From: Sulfitobacter delicatus
GTDB lineage: Bacteria; Pseudomonadota; Alphaproteobacteria; Rhodobacterales; Rhodobacteraceae
DNA length: 64,000 nucleotides
Direction: 5' to 3'
Assembly: GCF_900102535.1 (NCBI RefSeq)
Contig: NZ_FNBP01000004.1
Location: 248,001 to 312,000, forward strand
Positions within the stretch are counted from its first letter, which is position 1; each line of letters opens with the position of its first letter. The notes beneath the pieces were generated by a model. The model worked only from the letters and a program-made list of their open reading frames with translations. It did not search any database and was not told the DNA's origin. Both the position numbers and the translations under genes were made by a program. Below are positions 35,758 through 44,865 of the stretch, piece by piece.

Positions 35758-37887
35758 ATGACCAAGCAACAGAAAATCACCCTCAGCGCCTCGCGCGACA
35801 TTCCTTTCAACAAGCTGATGCTCAGCCAGTCGAACGTGCGCCACGTCAAGGCCGGCGTGTCGATCGAGGAGCTGGCCGAGGACATCGCGCGGCGGACGCT
35901 GCTCAGCTCCATCACCGTGCGGCCCGTGCTGGACGACAGCGGCGCCGAGACCGGCATGTACACGATCCCCGCCGGCGGGCGGCGGTTTCGTGCGCTGGAA
36001 CTGCTCGTGAAGCAGAAGCGCATGAACAAGACCGCGCTGGTCCCCTGCATCGTGCGCACCGATGGGCTCGCCGAGGAGGACAGCCTGGCCGAGAACGTCC
36101 AGCGCGCGCCGCTGCACCCGCTCGACCAGTTCCGCGCCTTCCAGGCGATGCGCGAGAAGGGCCGGACCGAGGAGGAGATCGCCGCGGCCTTCTTCGTCTC
36201 GGCCAGCGTGGTCAAACAGCGGCTGAAGCTCGCCGCCGTGGCACCATCGCTGCATGATGCCTATGCCGAGGAGGAAATGACGCTCGACCAGCTCATGGCC
36301 TTTACGGTCAATCCCGATCACGCACGGCAGGAGCAGGTCTGGGAGGCGCTGCAGCGGCACTATTCGCGGCAGCCCTACGAGATCCGCCGCATGCTGACCG
36401 AGGGTGCGGTGCGGGCCTCGGACAAGCGGGCGCAGTTCGTCGGGCTCGACGATTACGTCGAGGCCGGGGGTGAAATCCTGCGCGACCTGTTCCAGCAGGA
36501 TGACGGCGGCTGGCTGCAGGATGCCGCCCTTCTCGACGTCATGGTGCGCGAGAAGCTGGCCGAGCAAGCCGAAGTCATCCGCGCCGAGGGCTGGAAATGG
36601 GTCGAGGTCGATACCGAATTCCCCTATGGCCATACCTTCGGCATGCGCCGGATCCATGGCGAAGCGGTGCCGATGAGCGACGAGGAGGCTGCCAGCTACC
36701 AGGCGCTGAAGGCCGAATACGACGCGCTCGAGGCCGAGCACGTAGACGCCGACGAGTTGCCCGACGACATCGATGCCCGGCTGGGCGAGATCGAGGAGGC
36801 GATGGAGGCACTCGAAGCGCGCCCGATCCGGTTCGAGGCCGAGGATCTGGCGCTGGCCGGGGCCTTCGTCAGCATCGACAGCTCCGGGCGGCTGCGGGTC
36901 GAGCGGGGCTATGTGCGAGCGGAGGATGAACCGGTCGAGGAAGTGGAAGATGTGGGCGAGGTCGCATCCGATCCGGTACCGGTCGCGGATATCGACGAGA
37001 CCGCCACGTCCGCCCCTGACGACGAAGAAGAAGACGACGGCCTCAAGCCGCTCTCCGACCGCCTCGTCATGGAACTCACGGCCCATCGGACCCTGGCATT
37101 GCGCAATGCGCTGGCCCAGGACCCGCAGGTCGCCTTCCTCGCGGCGCTGCACGCGATGGTCCTGCGGCTCTTCTACCGCTACGCCGTCGACAGCTGCGTC
37201 GAGATCGAACCACGTAACGCTGCCTTCGGATCGCAGGTGCCGGGTCTCGGCGACACGGCCTATGCGCAGGCCATCGACCAGCGCCACGAGACCTGGGCGC
37301 GCAACCTGCCGAAAGCGCCCGAGGATCTCTGGGATGCGCTGACCGAGTTCGACAGCTGCAGCCGCGAGGCGCTCTTCGCCCATTGCGTGGCAATGAGCGT
37401 GAACGCCGTCCACGACCCCTACCAGCGCCGCCCGCGCGCCATTGCGCATGCGGATGTGCTAGCCGGGACCGTCGGACTCGACATGGCCAAGGCGGGCTGG
37501 ACGGCAACAGGCGACAGCTACCTCGGCCGCGTGACCAAGGCCCGCATCCTCGAGGCCGTGCGCGAAGCGAAGGGCGAGGACGCCGCTGACTGGATCGCTG
37601 GCCTGAAGAAGGCAGAGATGGTGACCGCCGCCGAGGACCTGCTCGTCGGTACCGGCTGGCTGCCGGACCCGCTGCGCACGCCGCCGCTGCCGGAAGAGGA
37701 CGCACCGGAGATCGAACTGGTCGACCATGCGGACACCGCGGATGAAGCGTCTTCGAACGACGATCCTGACAGCGGCGAAGCGCAATCGGCGGAAGACGGC
37801 GGCGAACCGGCTATCGGGGAATCCGATGTGCCGCGCGAAGATGATCCCGTCGCCGGTGACGCCTTCGCCCGGACTGCCGCCGAGTGA
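35758..37887 (+). CDS. ParB/RepB-like nuclease-domain protein
   Basis: 709 residues. ParB N-terminal CTPase/nuclease domain (about 10-110) with AGGRRFRALELL and SLAENVQRAPLHPLDQFRA; helix-turn-helix (about 135-165; EEIAAAFFVSASVVKQRLKL); then long helical and very acidic regions (about 300-420 and 640-709). The C-terminal extension makes it about twice the size of partition ParB proteins and typical of the plasmid/ICE-borne type whose role may be in regulation rather than segregation; no parA is seen. A terminator follows. Confidence 0.87.
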   Translation: MTKQQKITLSASRDIPFNKLMLSQSNVRHVKAGVSIEELAEDIARRTLLSSITVRPVLDDSGAETGMYTIPAGGRRFRALELLVKQKRMNKTALVPCIVRTDGLAEEDSLAENVQRAPLHPLDQFRAFQAMREKGRTEEEIAAAFFVSASVVKQRLKLAAVAPSLHDAYAEEEMTLDQLMAFTVNPDHARQEQVWEALQRHYSRQPYEIRRMLTEGAVRASDKRAQFVGLDDYVEAGGEILRDLFQQDDGGWLQDAALLDVMVREKLAEQAEVIRAEGWKWVEVDTEFPYGHTFGMRRIHGEAVPMSDEEAASYQALKAEYDALEAEHVDADELPDDIDARLGEIEEAMEALEARPIRFEAEDLALAGAFVSIDSSGRLRVERGYVRAEDEPVEEVEDVGEVASDPVPVADIDETATSAPDDEEEDDGLKPLSDRLVMELTAHRTLALRNALAQDPQVAFLAALHAMVLRLFYRYAVDSCVEIEPRNAAFGSQVPGLGDTAYAQAIDQRHETWARNLPKAPEDLWDALTEFDSCSREALFAHCVAMSVNAVHDPYQRRPRAIAHADVLAGTVGLDMAKAGWTATGDSYLGRVTKARILEAVREAKGEDAADWIAGLKKAEMVTAAEDLLVGTGWLPDPLRTPPLPEEDAPEIELVDHADTADEASSNDDPDSGEAQSAEDGGEPAIGESDVPREDDPVAGDAFARTAAE

Positions 37888-37931
37888 CCTTCGAGCAGGT
37901 CGGAGCTTCTTCCCCCCGAGTTCCGGCAACC

Positions 37932-37962
37932 GGGGTCCGCCAGAAATGGCGGGCCCCTTTTT
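37932..37962 (+). terminator. Terminator after ParB-like gene
   Basis: An 11-bp stem (GGGGTCCGCCA with one G-T pair) and TTTTT run separate the ParB-like gene from the Toprim gene. Confidence 0.8.
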
Positions 37963-37987
37963 CTATCCGCGACAGGAGGCACAAAGC

Positions 37988-39031
37988 ATGCACAGCCCCG
38001 CCGCCGACATCGCCCGCCGCCTTGCCGAGGATGCCGAGGCCGTCTGCCGTCACTACCTCACGAACGGGCGCAAACAGGGCCGCTACTGGATCGTTGGCGA
38101 TGTGCAGAACACACCGGGCCGCAGCCTCTACGTTCGGCTGACCGGTCCGAACTCCGGCCTTGGTGCGGCTGGCAAGTGGACCGATTCCGCAACCGGGCAG
38201 CATGGGGACCTTCTGGACCTGATCGCCCTGAACATGGGGATCACCACGCTGAGGGACACGCTGGACGAAGCGCGCCGGTTCCTCAGCCTGCCGCAGACGG
38301 ACAGGCACCGCGCCGCCAATCCGCCAGCCTCTCGCGGCTCACCCGAGGCCGCGCGGCGGCTCTGGGCCATGGGCCAGCCGATGTCGGGCACCTTGGCGGA
38401 ACGCTATCTCGCGGGGCGCGGCCTCACTGGGCTGGGCCATCTCGATAGTCTCCGGTTTCACCAGAACTGCTTCTACTGGCGCGAGGATCACGCACTGAAC
38501 GATCCGCCCGAGACTTGGCCCGCCCTGCTCGCCAAGGTGACGGACCTCGATGGACGGCTCACCGGCCTGCACCGCACCTGGCTTGACCCCGCCACTGCTG
38601 ACAAGGCCCCGGTCATTCCACCGCGCAAGGCGATGGGCAATCTCCTCGGCCATGGTGTTCGCATCGGCAAACCGGTCAGCGTGCTGGCCGCAGGCGAAGG
38701 GCTGGAGACCATGCTCTCCCTGCATCTAGTCCTGCCGAAGCTTCCTGTCGTGGCGGCTTTGTCCGCCAACCATCTCGCAGCCCTGCAACTGCCCGCCGAT
38801 CTTCGCCGCCTCTACATCGCCGTCGATGCCGATCCGGCAGGCCTGTCCGCCGCAGACCAACTGGCGCATCGGGCCATGGGGGCCGGGATCGACGCGATCC
38901 ACCTCTCCCCCCGTCTCGGCGATTTCAATGACGATCTGCGGGCCAATGGCCGCGAAGCGTTGCGCGCGCATCTGCGTCCGCAACTGGTGCCCGAGGATGC
39001 CGTGACCTTCCTCGACCACGCCATCGATTGA
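37988..39031 (+). CDS. Toprim-domain (DUF7146-type) primase-like protein
   Basis: 347 residues. An N-terminal region resembling the zinc-less primase-associated domain (about 1-130) leads to a Toprim domain with the glutamate in LAAGEGLETMLSL and the DxD in LYIAVDADPAG. Similar proteins on plasmids and ICEs are thought to help replication after transfer. ATG 37988 follows an ideal GGAGG site; the longer open frame upstream overlaps the ParB-like gene and its terminator. Confidence 0.86.
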   Translation: MHSPAADIARRLAEDAEAVCRHYLTNGRKQGRYWIVGDVQNTPGRSLYVRLTGPNSGLGAAGKWTDSATGQHGDLLDLIALNMGITTLRDTLDEARRFLSLPQTDRHRAANPPASRGSPEAARRLWAMGQPMSGTLAERYLAGRGLTGLGHLDSLRFHQNCFYWREDHALNDPPETWPALLAKVTDLDGRLTGLHRTWLDPATADKAPVIPPRKAMGNLLGHGVRIGKPVSVLAAGEGLETMLSLHLVLPKLPVVAALSANHLAALQLPADLRRLYIAVDADPAGLSAADQLAHRAMGAGIDAIHLSPRLGDFNDDLRANGREALRAHLRPQLVPEDAVTFLDHAID

Positions 39032-39139
39032 TCGGAGTCGGCGCAGCCGGCCAGCGCCTCCGCGATCAGAGCCACGCCTTCCGGCCTTCCGAGAGCGGGC
39101 CAAACGGAGCAGAGCCCGGACGGGCCCGCAACGGCCAGG

Positions 39140-39282
39140 GCCGTCCTCCGCTGCGCTTCGGTTCCACCCCATCGCGCGAGCGCGACGGGGACCCCTGAGA
39201 ATGCAGACCCGTCCGGCCCCCGCTTTTCCGTTGCCCGGGAAGGCCGCGAGAGGCGCGGGCTTCGACAACCGGAGACGACATC
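39140..39282 (+). repeat. Second leader family, copy 1 (before DUF2493 gene)
   Basis: Two blocks, GCCGTCCTCCGCTG (39140) and AGGCCGCGAGAGGCGCGGGC (39241) leading to the start codon, recur in the same order before the DUF736 gene (41319 and 41392). Spacing differs by about 25 bases. Probably a shared promoter or untranslated leader of the backbone. Confidence 0.6.
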
Positions 39283-40209
39283 ATGACCGACACACATCTT
39301 CAAACCCGATCTTCCACCGCCGTTGTGCTCGAGGAACTGCAGCTCTACGGCTGGCGCCCCTTCACGGACGACCCCGATCCCCGCCCCTTGCCGGAACCCG
39401 ACGCCATTCGCACCGCCGTCGCCGACATTTTCGACGCGCTCGTCTCGACGCTGTCCGACACGCGGTTGGAGCCCGACCTCGAAGATCTGCTCTGGTCCAC
39501 CACGAACCTGTTTCACCGCATGGCGACACGGACAGGCCGGGATCTCGACAGCAACGAACAGGCGCAGAAACGGGCGCAGCGCGAACAGGACGGCTCCGAG
39601 GTCCGCTCGGTCGAACTGGAAACCCTGATCGCGGAGGGCATCACGCTCATCGAACGGCGCAATGCCTTTGAGGCCATGCGCGATCTCGCCGCCGAGGGCT
39701 TCGAGGCGCATCTCGGCCAGACTTGGCACCCGCGCACGGGCAGCCACGTGAACCGGCGTACCTTAACTGCGTCCCTGATCGACAGCCGCGATCATCTCAC
39801 TGCGAAGCGCCGGGCCGATCTGGAACCGCTCCTGCCCCAAGGCACCAAGATCGCCTTCACCGGCGGGCTGGACTGCAACGATCACGCGGCCATCTGGGCA
39901 GCGCTCGACCGCGTCCACGCAAAACACGCCGACATGGTCCTGTTGCACGGCGGCGCACCGCGCGGGGCCGAACGGATCGCCATCGCCTGGGCCGACAACC
40001 GCGCCGTGACGCAGATCGTCTTCAAACCCGACTGGACGCGGCACGGCAAATCGGCCCCCTTCAAGCGCAACGACCAGTTACTCGACACCCTGCCCATCGG
40101 GCTCATCGTCTTCCCGGGCTCGGGTATCACCGAAAATCTCGCCGACAAGGCCCGTGCGATGGGCATTCCCCTCTTCGACTTCCGGCCGAAAGCCGCCCCA
40201 CCGGCATGA
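39283..40209 (+). CDS. DUF2493 (SLOG/YpsA-related) protein
   Basis: 308 residues. Helical N-terminal half, then a C-terminal Rossmann-like DUF2493 domain (about 185-300): KIAFTGGLDCNDHAAIWAAL, LLHGGAPRGAERIA and LIVFPGSGITENLADKA. SLOG-family proteins bind nucleotides or nucleotide-derived ligands. Standard part of alphaproteobacterial plasmid/ICE backbones; exact role unknown. Confidence 0.86.
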   Translation: MTDTHLQTRSSTAVVLEELQLYGWRPFTDDPDPRPLPEPDAIRTAVADIFDALVSTLSDTRLEPDLEDLLWSTTNLFHRMATRTGRDLDSNEQAQKRAQREQDGSEVRSVELETLIAEGITLIERRNAFEAMRDLAAEGFEAHLGQTWHPRTGSHVNRRTLTASLIDSRDHLTAKRRADLEPLLPQGTKIAFTGGLDCNDHAAIWAALDRVHAKHADMVLLHGGAPRGAERIAIAWADNRAVTQIVFKPDWTRHGKSAPFKRNDQLLDTLPIGLIVFPGSGITENLADKARAMGIPLFDFRPKAAPPA

Positions 40210-40225
40210 CCGGTTTTCCGCCGAC

Positions 40226-40259
40226 GCCCGCCCCGGACTCTCCCGGGGCGGGCCGTTTT
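40226..40259 (+). terminator. Terminator after DUF2493 gene
   Basis: A perfect 11-bp GC stem (GCCCGCCCCGG and complement, 6-nt loop) followed by CGTTTTCT. Confidence 0.85.
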
Positions 40260-40327
40260 CTGCTATGATCTGCCCGTGCCAATGGAGGAGGTGGCGGCGC
40301 GATCCTTGTTCTCGAAAGGACTGCCTC

Positions 40328-40780
40328 ATGTTTTTCTCCACCCTCTTCACGCTGTTCGGCCTTGGTGCCCTCTGCTGGATCTTGTTCAACCTGGCCGTCT
40401 ACGCCCTGCCCTTCGCGATCGGGCTGACGTCCGGCATGTATCTGTATGAAACGGGTCAAGGCGTCTTCCTGTCGATCATTGCGGGCCTCTTCATCGGCGG
40501 CTTCGTCGCCGTTCTCGGAGAATTCGCCTTTGACCGCATCCGTTGGGCCCCGCTCAAACTCGCCATCGGTCTGATCTACGCGGTCCCCGCCGGGATCGCC
40601 GGGTTTCATGCAGCAAAGGGTCTTGCCGAATTCGGCAGCGCGGGCGCTGCGACCATCACCCTCCTGTCTTGGCTGGGCGCGCTGGTCGTGGGCGGGACCG
40701 CTTGGGCGCGGGTATCGGGCTGGTCCGAGGTCAACGCCTTGTCCGACCCGCATCCGCACAGGTCTTTCGACGAACACTGA
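40328..40780 (+). CDS. Small integral membrane protein
   Basis: 150 residues with four predicted helices (TLFGLGALCWILFNLAVYAL, then three more) and a short His-rich cytoplasmic tail (DPHPHRSFDEH). No family recognised beyond backbone-linked hypothetical proteins. ATG 40328 follows GAAAGGA. Confidence 0.7.
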   Translation: MFFSTLFTLFGLGALCWILFNLAVYALPFAIGLTSGMYLYETGQGVFLSIIAGLFIGGFVAVLGEFAFDRIRWAPLKLAIGLIYAVPAGIAGFHAAKGLAEFGSAGAATITLLSWLGALVVGGTAWARVSGWSEVNALSDPHPHRSFDEH

Positions 40781-41318
40781 ACGCCCTGTGAAGCTTGCGC
40801 CGGTGCGTGCCGTCCGCGACGTCGTCAGCTTGCGCCGCAACCGATTGCTGCAAAAGGTCTCGATCCTCGCCGTCACCGCAGCATTGCAGTTGGGCAGGAC
40901 TGGCTGAGCAAAGCCAGATCGCAGAAACCCATGTTGTGGCGCATGGCCCCGGTCGCGCACGCACCCGGATCGCCGGCAGACCGAACATCGCGGCAGGCAA
41001 ACACAGACACGGCGAGAGGGGGCAATCCCGGAGTAGCGTGGCACATCCGGGACATACACCGCTCCGCCTGCACGCCAAAACCTGTCTTTGCACGACGCAT
41101 GCTGCCGGGGTCTTGCGCGGTCCAGAGGTAGCCTGTCATCCCCTCTTCCATGGCATGACGCCACGCGTCCCTTGCGGGCCTCTCAGCGGCTGATCTGACC
41201 GGGATCGGCTGACGCCTCGACCGCCTTGGCCGCAACGGCAGGTCCGGACTTTCTTCCCCTGGCGCCCCCGAAAAATATCGGGTCCGCCATTCCTCGCGCG
41301 GCAAGAAAGACCGGCCTT
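40781..41318. other. Gene-poor stretch in island backbone
   Basis: About 540 bases without a convincing gene. Several frames are open on both strands through GC bias, but none has a ribosome site or a family match. The right end merges into the leader of the DUF736 gene. Confidence 0.5.
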
Positions 41319-41437
41319 GCCGTCCTCCGCTGGCGCTGCGGGCCACAGGGGCTGCGTCGGCGGATCGCCCCGGTCCTGACGATCGCCATCGAGGCCGCGA
41401 AGGGCGCGGGCTCGGACAAGCCAAAAGGAGATATGAC
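41319..41437 (+). repeat. Second leader family, copy 2 (before DUF736 gene)
   Basis: Carries the same two blocks as 39140-39282, GCCGTCCTCCGCTG and AGGCCGCGAAGGGCGCGGGC, ending at the DUF736 start with an AAAAGGAG ribosome site. Confidence 0.6.
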
Positions 41438-41776
41438 ATGGCCACCATCGGAACCTTCAAGAAGACCGGCAGCGAATACGTCGGCGAAATCGTCACCCTG
41501 AGCGTTCAGGCGAAAGCCGTCCGCATCGTCCCCGAGGACAGCACCCCGAACGAGAATGCCCCCTCCCACCGCGTCTTCGTCGGCCGTGCCGAGATCGGCG
41601 CCGCCTGGTCCAAGCGCTCGACCGAGGGCCGCGACTACCTGAGCCTCAAGCTCGACGACCCGAGCTTCACGCAGCCGATCTACGCCAACCTCTTCGACGA
41701 TACGGTGATCGAAGGCGGCGAAGAGACCTTCAGCCTCATCTGGTCGCGCCCCAACACCCGCCGCAACGGCGACTGA
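41438..41776 (+). CDS. DUF736 family protein
   Basis: 112 residues. IGTFKKTGSEYVGEIVTLS at the start and RDYLSLKLDDPSFTQPIYANL are hallmarks of DUF736, a beta-rich small protein found almost only on plasmids and ICEs of alphaproteobacteria. Often one of the most strongly expressed backbone genes; function unknown. Followed by a terminator. Confidence 0.9.
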   Translation: MATIGTFKKTGSEYVGEIVTLSVQAKAVRIVPEDSTPNENAPSHRVFVGRAEIGAAWSKRSTEGRDYLSLKLDDPSFTQPIYANLFDDTVIEGGEETFSLIWSRPNTRRNGD

Positions 41777-41786
41777 CAACAGACCG

Positions 41787-41826
41787 CCCCGCCCAGGATC
41801 ACTGGGCGGGGTCCACTTTCCTTTTC
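41787..41826 (+). terminator. Terminator after DUF736 gene
   Basis: A 10-bp perfect stem (CCCCGCCCAG) with a 5-nt loop and a following pyrimidine-rich TTTCCTTTTC. Confidence 0.8.
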
Positions 41827-42021
41827 GTTGGTTTGGCAACAAGCGGTTCGGAGCCATGCTTGAAGCCAACACGTTCAGCCCTGATATGTACTTGGCGCTT
41901 CTAGGACTTTTGCTGCGCAGAATAGCGCAAAGAAGGCATTGGTTTCTGAAAGCGCCGTTCGTTCACGGGTGACAAGCCCTGCACGAACTGCGATGCTCAA
42001 AAGGCTGTTTGAGGAACGTAC

Positions 42022-44148
42022 ATGCCGACAATGACCGAGAACCTACCCAACAGGGTTAGGAAGCTGACTAAGCCAAGAAATTATGCGCAAGCGATGCAGC
42101 CATTCTTGGAAGCTGTCAGCAATTCAATCATGGCAATTGATGACCGAGTGGCAGTATTCGGAGGTCGTTCGGATGGAGTAGTCAATATTGTCGTCTCAGA
42201 TCTCGGGGCAGACGACATCAGCATTGAGATATCGGACAATGGCATTGGCCTTGACAAAGAGCGGTATGATGCGTTCTGCGAGATTGACACCGACTTCAAA
42301 AGGGAGCGCGGCGGCAAAGGAGTCGGCCGTCTTTACTGGCTAGACGCATTCAAGAAGATAGAGGTAGTCTCTAATTATAAAACAGACACTGGCATGTCAC
42401 AGCGAGCTTTTGAGTTTCGCTTGGCGCAAGAAAATCAAGTATTTGAAAATACTGACTTGGATCATGATCTAGCGCAAGGCGTTACTGGAACGACAGTTCG
42501 CTTTAGAGGATTACGACAGGGGCCTTACTTGGAGCTGTTTCCGAAACGGGCCGCAACGATCAAAGACTATTTGGCAGCTGAGTTTATTTCAAATTTCTTG
42601 AGCAAGGTCGGTCCAGTAGTCCACTTAACCGCCACGACCAAAGGCGGAACCGTACAAACAGCAACTTACCCAAAAGATGTTTCGGAATTGGTTGCGCGAG
42701 GGCCTGAAAAAATCAGCGATATTATTCTAGATGACGCTTCAAAACTTGAAGTTCGCTGTTTTCTTTGTGACAAAAAGGCGAGTTCTGGGCTTACCGGCCG
42801 CCATCAAGTTCATTTGCTCGGAAATAACCGCACTGTTGAGAGTCGAAATGTAGACGATCTAGTTGCGATTGGCCCTCTAAGAACCGAAGAGCTCGATGAC
42901 TTGGCACTTCATATTCTGGTGAGCGGTGAACTCCTTGACAACAGTGTTGCCGAAAGCCGCACATCCTTTACTCTTCCGGAAGGCGAGGTTTCCGAGATCG
43001 TTAAAAGCGCGGTCAAAACTGCACGATCAGAATTCATTGCAGACCAGCTGAACGAGTTTGATCGAGCCCGTAGGGAGCAATTTGATAAATTCTTGGAACA
43101 TCAACCAATTTTTGGTTTTGCCAATAGGGATGAGATTTTTGCTTCGCTGCCTGCAAATGCAAAAAGCCCAGAAGATTTCGTAAGCAAATTGGCGCTTCCT
43201 AGGTTTCGCGCTGAGCAAAAGAGAGAAGAAGCCCTTTCATCTTTGGTGGACAAAGTCGTATCGGGCGATGAAGTTCCCGAAAATTTTGGCGAGGTTGTAC
43301 GCCGTGCTGCCGAAGGGGTGCAGGACAATGAAAGGGCAGCGTTGGGCCACCACGCCGCAAGAAGAAGAGTTGTCTTGGACCTGATGGATCGTTTGATCCG
43401 ACGTCTTCGAAATAGCCCAGACAAAGACAAGAACCACGTAGAAAACACCTTACATACTTTGCTTGTACCGATGAGGGTCAATTCATCTAATCCAGACGAA
43501 GAGGAGCGTGCGGCTCACGACCTTTGGCTATTGGACGAGCGCTTGGCTTTTGCGTCCGGTTTCTCTTCTGACAAACGTTTAGCTGCCGTTCTTGAAGACA
43601 GTGATAGTGAGCTAAGGCCCGATGTGCTCTTGTGGGACGTGCTCTATGCATTGGGTCCAGTGGGTCACCAAGGAGGTGCCGAAGATGTCGAGGACACAGA
43701 ACCTCTTTCTACGGTGTTCATTGTTGAGCTGAAACACCCTGGTCGCGAAAACTACAAGGCGGAGGAACGAATCGAGGATCAGGTTCGAAGATATGTCACT
43801 GAGATAAAGGGTGGCAAAATCGAGAGTTTTGGCCGTAGAAAAATCCGCGTTTCAGACGACTGCCAGTTCCATTGTCTCGTTGTCGCCGATTTTCATGGAC
43901 GGCTAGCAGATGAAGTGTCAGGTTGGGACTATGTCCATAATCGCCGAGGTCGTGAGCGACGTCTTGGCGGGGATCATTCGAGCGTAATCATCCAGGCCGT
44001 TGAATGGGATTATGTCCTCTCAACATCACGCCAAGCGAACAGAGCCCTACTTGACGCGGCCGGTCTTGATCGTGCGCGAACGACAGATTTCACCAAACAA
44101 CGTTCGATACAGGATGACAGTCAGGAGGGTACAAAGGCAGCTGAATAG
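42022..44148 (+). CDS. GHKL ATPase with probable C-terminal nuclease domain
   Basis: 708 residues. The N-terminal 200 are a GHKL (Hsp90/MutL/MORC-type) ATPase: E30 and N34 in EAVSNSIMAID, SDNGIGLD (71-78) and GGKGVGRLYW (97-106). A helical middle follows. Near residue 570, VFIVELKHPG and IEDQVRRYV resemble the ExK strand of a PD-(D/E)xK nuclease. It may cut or clamp DNA under ATP control, like bacterial MORC-like defence proteins. Codon use is AT-richer than the flanking backbone, with no partner gene beside it. Defence function is inference from domains and location. Confidence 0.75.
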   Translation: MPTMTENLPNRVRKLTKPRNYAQAMQPFLEAVSNSIMAIDDRVAVFGGRSDGVVNIVVSDLGADDISIEISDNGIGLDKERYDAFCEIDTDFKRERGGKGVGRLYWLDAFKKIEVVSNYKTDTGMSQRAFEFRLAQENQVFENTDLDHDLAQGVTGTTVRFRGLRQGPYLELFPKRAATIKDYLAAEFISNFLSKVGPVVHLTATTKGGTVQTATYPKDVSELVARGPEKISDIILDDASKLEVRCFLCDKKASSGLTGRHQVHLLGNNRTVESRNVDDLVAIGPLRTEELDDLALHILVSGELLDNSVAESRTSFTLPEGEVSEIVKSAVKTARSEFIADQLNEFDRARREQFDKFLEHQPIFGFANRDEIFASLPANAKSPEDFVSKLALPRFRAEQKREEALSSLVDKVVSGDEVPENFGEVVRRAAEGVQDNERAALGHHAARRRVVLDLMDRLIRRLRNSPDKDKNHVENTLHTLLVPMRVNSSNPDEEERAAHDLWLLDERLAFASGFSSDKRLAAVLEDSDSELRPDVLLWDVLYALGPVGHQGGAEDVEDTEPLSTVFIVELKHPGRENYKAEERIEDQVRRYVTEIKGGKIESFGRRKIRVSDDCQFHCLVVADFHGRLADEVSGWDYVHNRRGRERRLGGDHSSVIIQAVEWDYVLSTSRQANRALLDAAGLDRARTTDFTKQRSIQDDSQEGTKAAE

Positions 44149-44248
44149 GTGTCTGCTTTCTCGCTTGGTAATCCTTGCCTTGCTTATGCAGCAATTTTCC
44201 AGAATCCGCCCTGCCCTAAGAGATTGCGAATCTTCAAACCTTCGCGTA

Positions 44249-44263
44249 TATGACTAAGTCATA
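44249..44263. promoter_or_regulatory. Perfect palindrome before parD, likely autoregulatory operator
   Basis: TATGACT-A-AGTCATA, 15 bases, ends 14 bases before the antitoxin start. ParD antitoxins bind such palindromes to repress their own operon. Confidence 0.6.
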
Positions 44264-44277
44264 CCTCGGAGGCAAAC

Positions 44278-44547
44278 ATGACCGTCAAGACAACCCTCAG
44301 CTTCACCGACCGCCACCATCGGTTCCTGACCGACAAGGTGGGCCAAGGCGTCTTCGCCTCGCAAAGCGCGGCTGTGGCGGCGGCGCTGGAGCAGATGATG
44401 CGCGATGAAGAGGAGCGCGAGCTGGCCCTTGGCGCGATGGCTGAGGAAATCCGGGCGCGGCTCGACACACCGCGCGCCGATTATGTCTCGGCCGAGGACG
44501 CGTTTGCCACCGCGCGCTCCCGGCTGCAGGCTGCGCGCGAGGCGTGA
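44278..44547 (+). CDS. parD: ParD-family antitoxin
   Basis: 89 residues with a ribbon-helix-helix N-terminus (KTTLSFTDRHHRFLTDKVGQG, SQSAAVAAALEQMM) and an acidic C-terminal tail that would wrap the toxin. GGAGG precedes the start. It overlaps parE by four bases, the normal type II arrangement. Confidence 0.9.
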   Translation: MTVKTTLSFTDRHHRFLTDKVGQGVFASQSAAVAAALEQMMRDEEERELALGAMAEEIRARLDTPRADYVSAEDAFATARSRLQAAREA

Positions 44548-44861
44548 GCTATCGCATCCGGTTCCATCCGGCGGTCACGGATGATCTCGACGCGATCACA
44601 CACTGGCTGATCGACTATGCCGGCCCGCAATCCGCCGCGCGCAGGCTGGACGAGATCGAGGCCACCATCGCCAGCCTCGCTGACCTGCCGCACAGGGGCA
44701 GCCGCCGGGACGAGATTGCCCCCGGGCTGCGCGCCATTCCAGCAGGCCGCAAGGCCGTGATCGCCTTCACCGTCGACGATGATGCGCGCGAGGTTCATAT
44801 ACACGCCGTGACTTATGCCGGGGCCGACTGGATCACGCGCAGTAAAGTGCGCAGGCGATAG
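44544..44861 (+). CDS. parE: ParE/RelE-family toxin
   Basis: 105 residues. YRIRFHPAVTDDLDAI at the start, LPHRGSRRDEIAPGLR in the middle and the AFTVDDD strand match the RelE/ParE fold. ParE proteins usually poison gyrase. With parD it would stabilise the island. Confidence 0.9.
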   Translation: MSYRIRFHPAVTDDLDAITHWLIDYAGPQSAARRLDEIEATIASLADLPHRGSRRDEIAPGLRAIPAGRKAVIAFTVDDDAREVHIHAVTYAGADWITRSKVRRR

Positions 44862-44865
44862 CAGG

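Noticed and set aside
35671-37449. 592-codon minus frame opposite the ParB-like gene
   Set aside because: ParB motifs and the repeated leader support the plus strand; the minus product has no recognisable domain.
40873-41496. 207-codon minus frame in the gene-poor backbone stretch
   Set aside because: Runs into the DUF736 gene and leader, lacks a ribosome site and has an unnatural composition.
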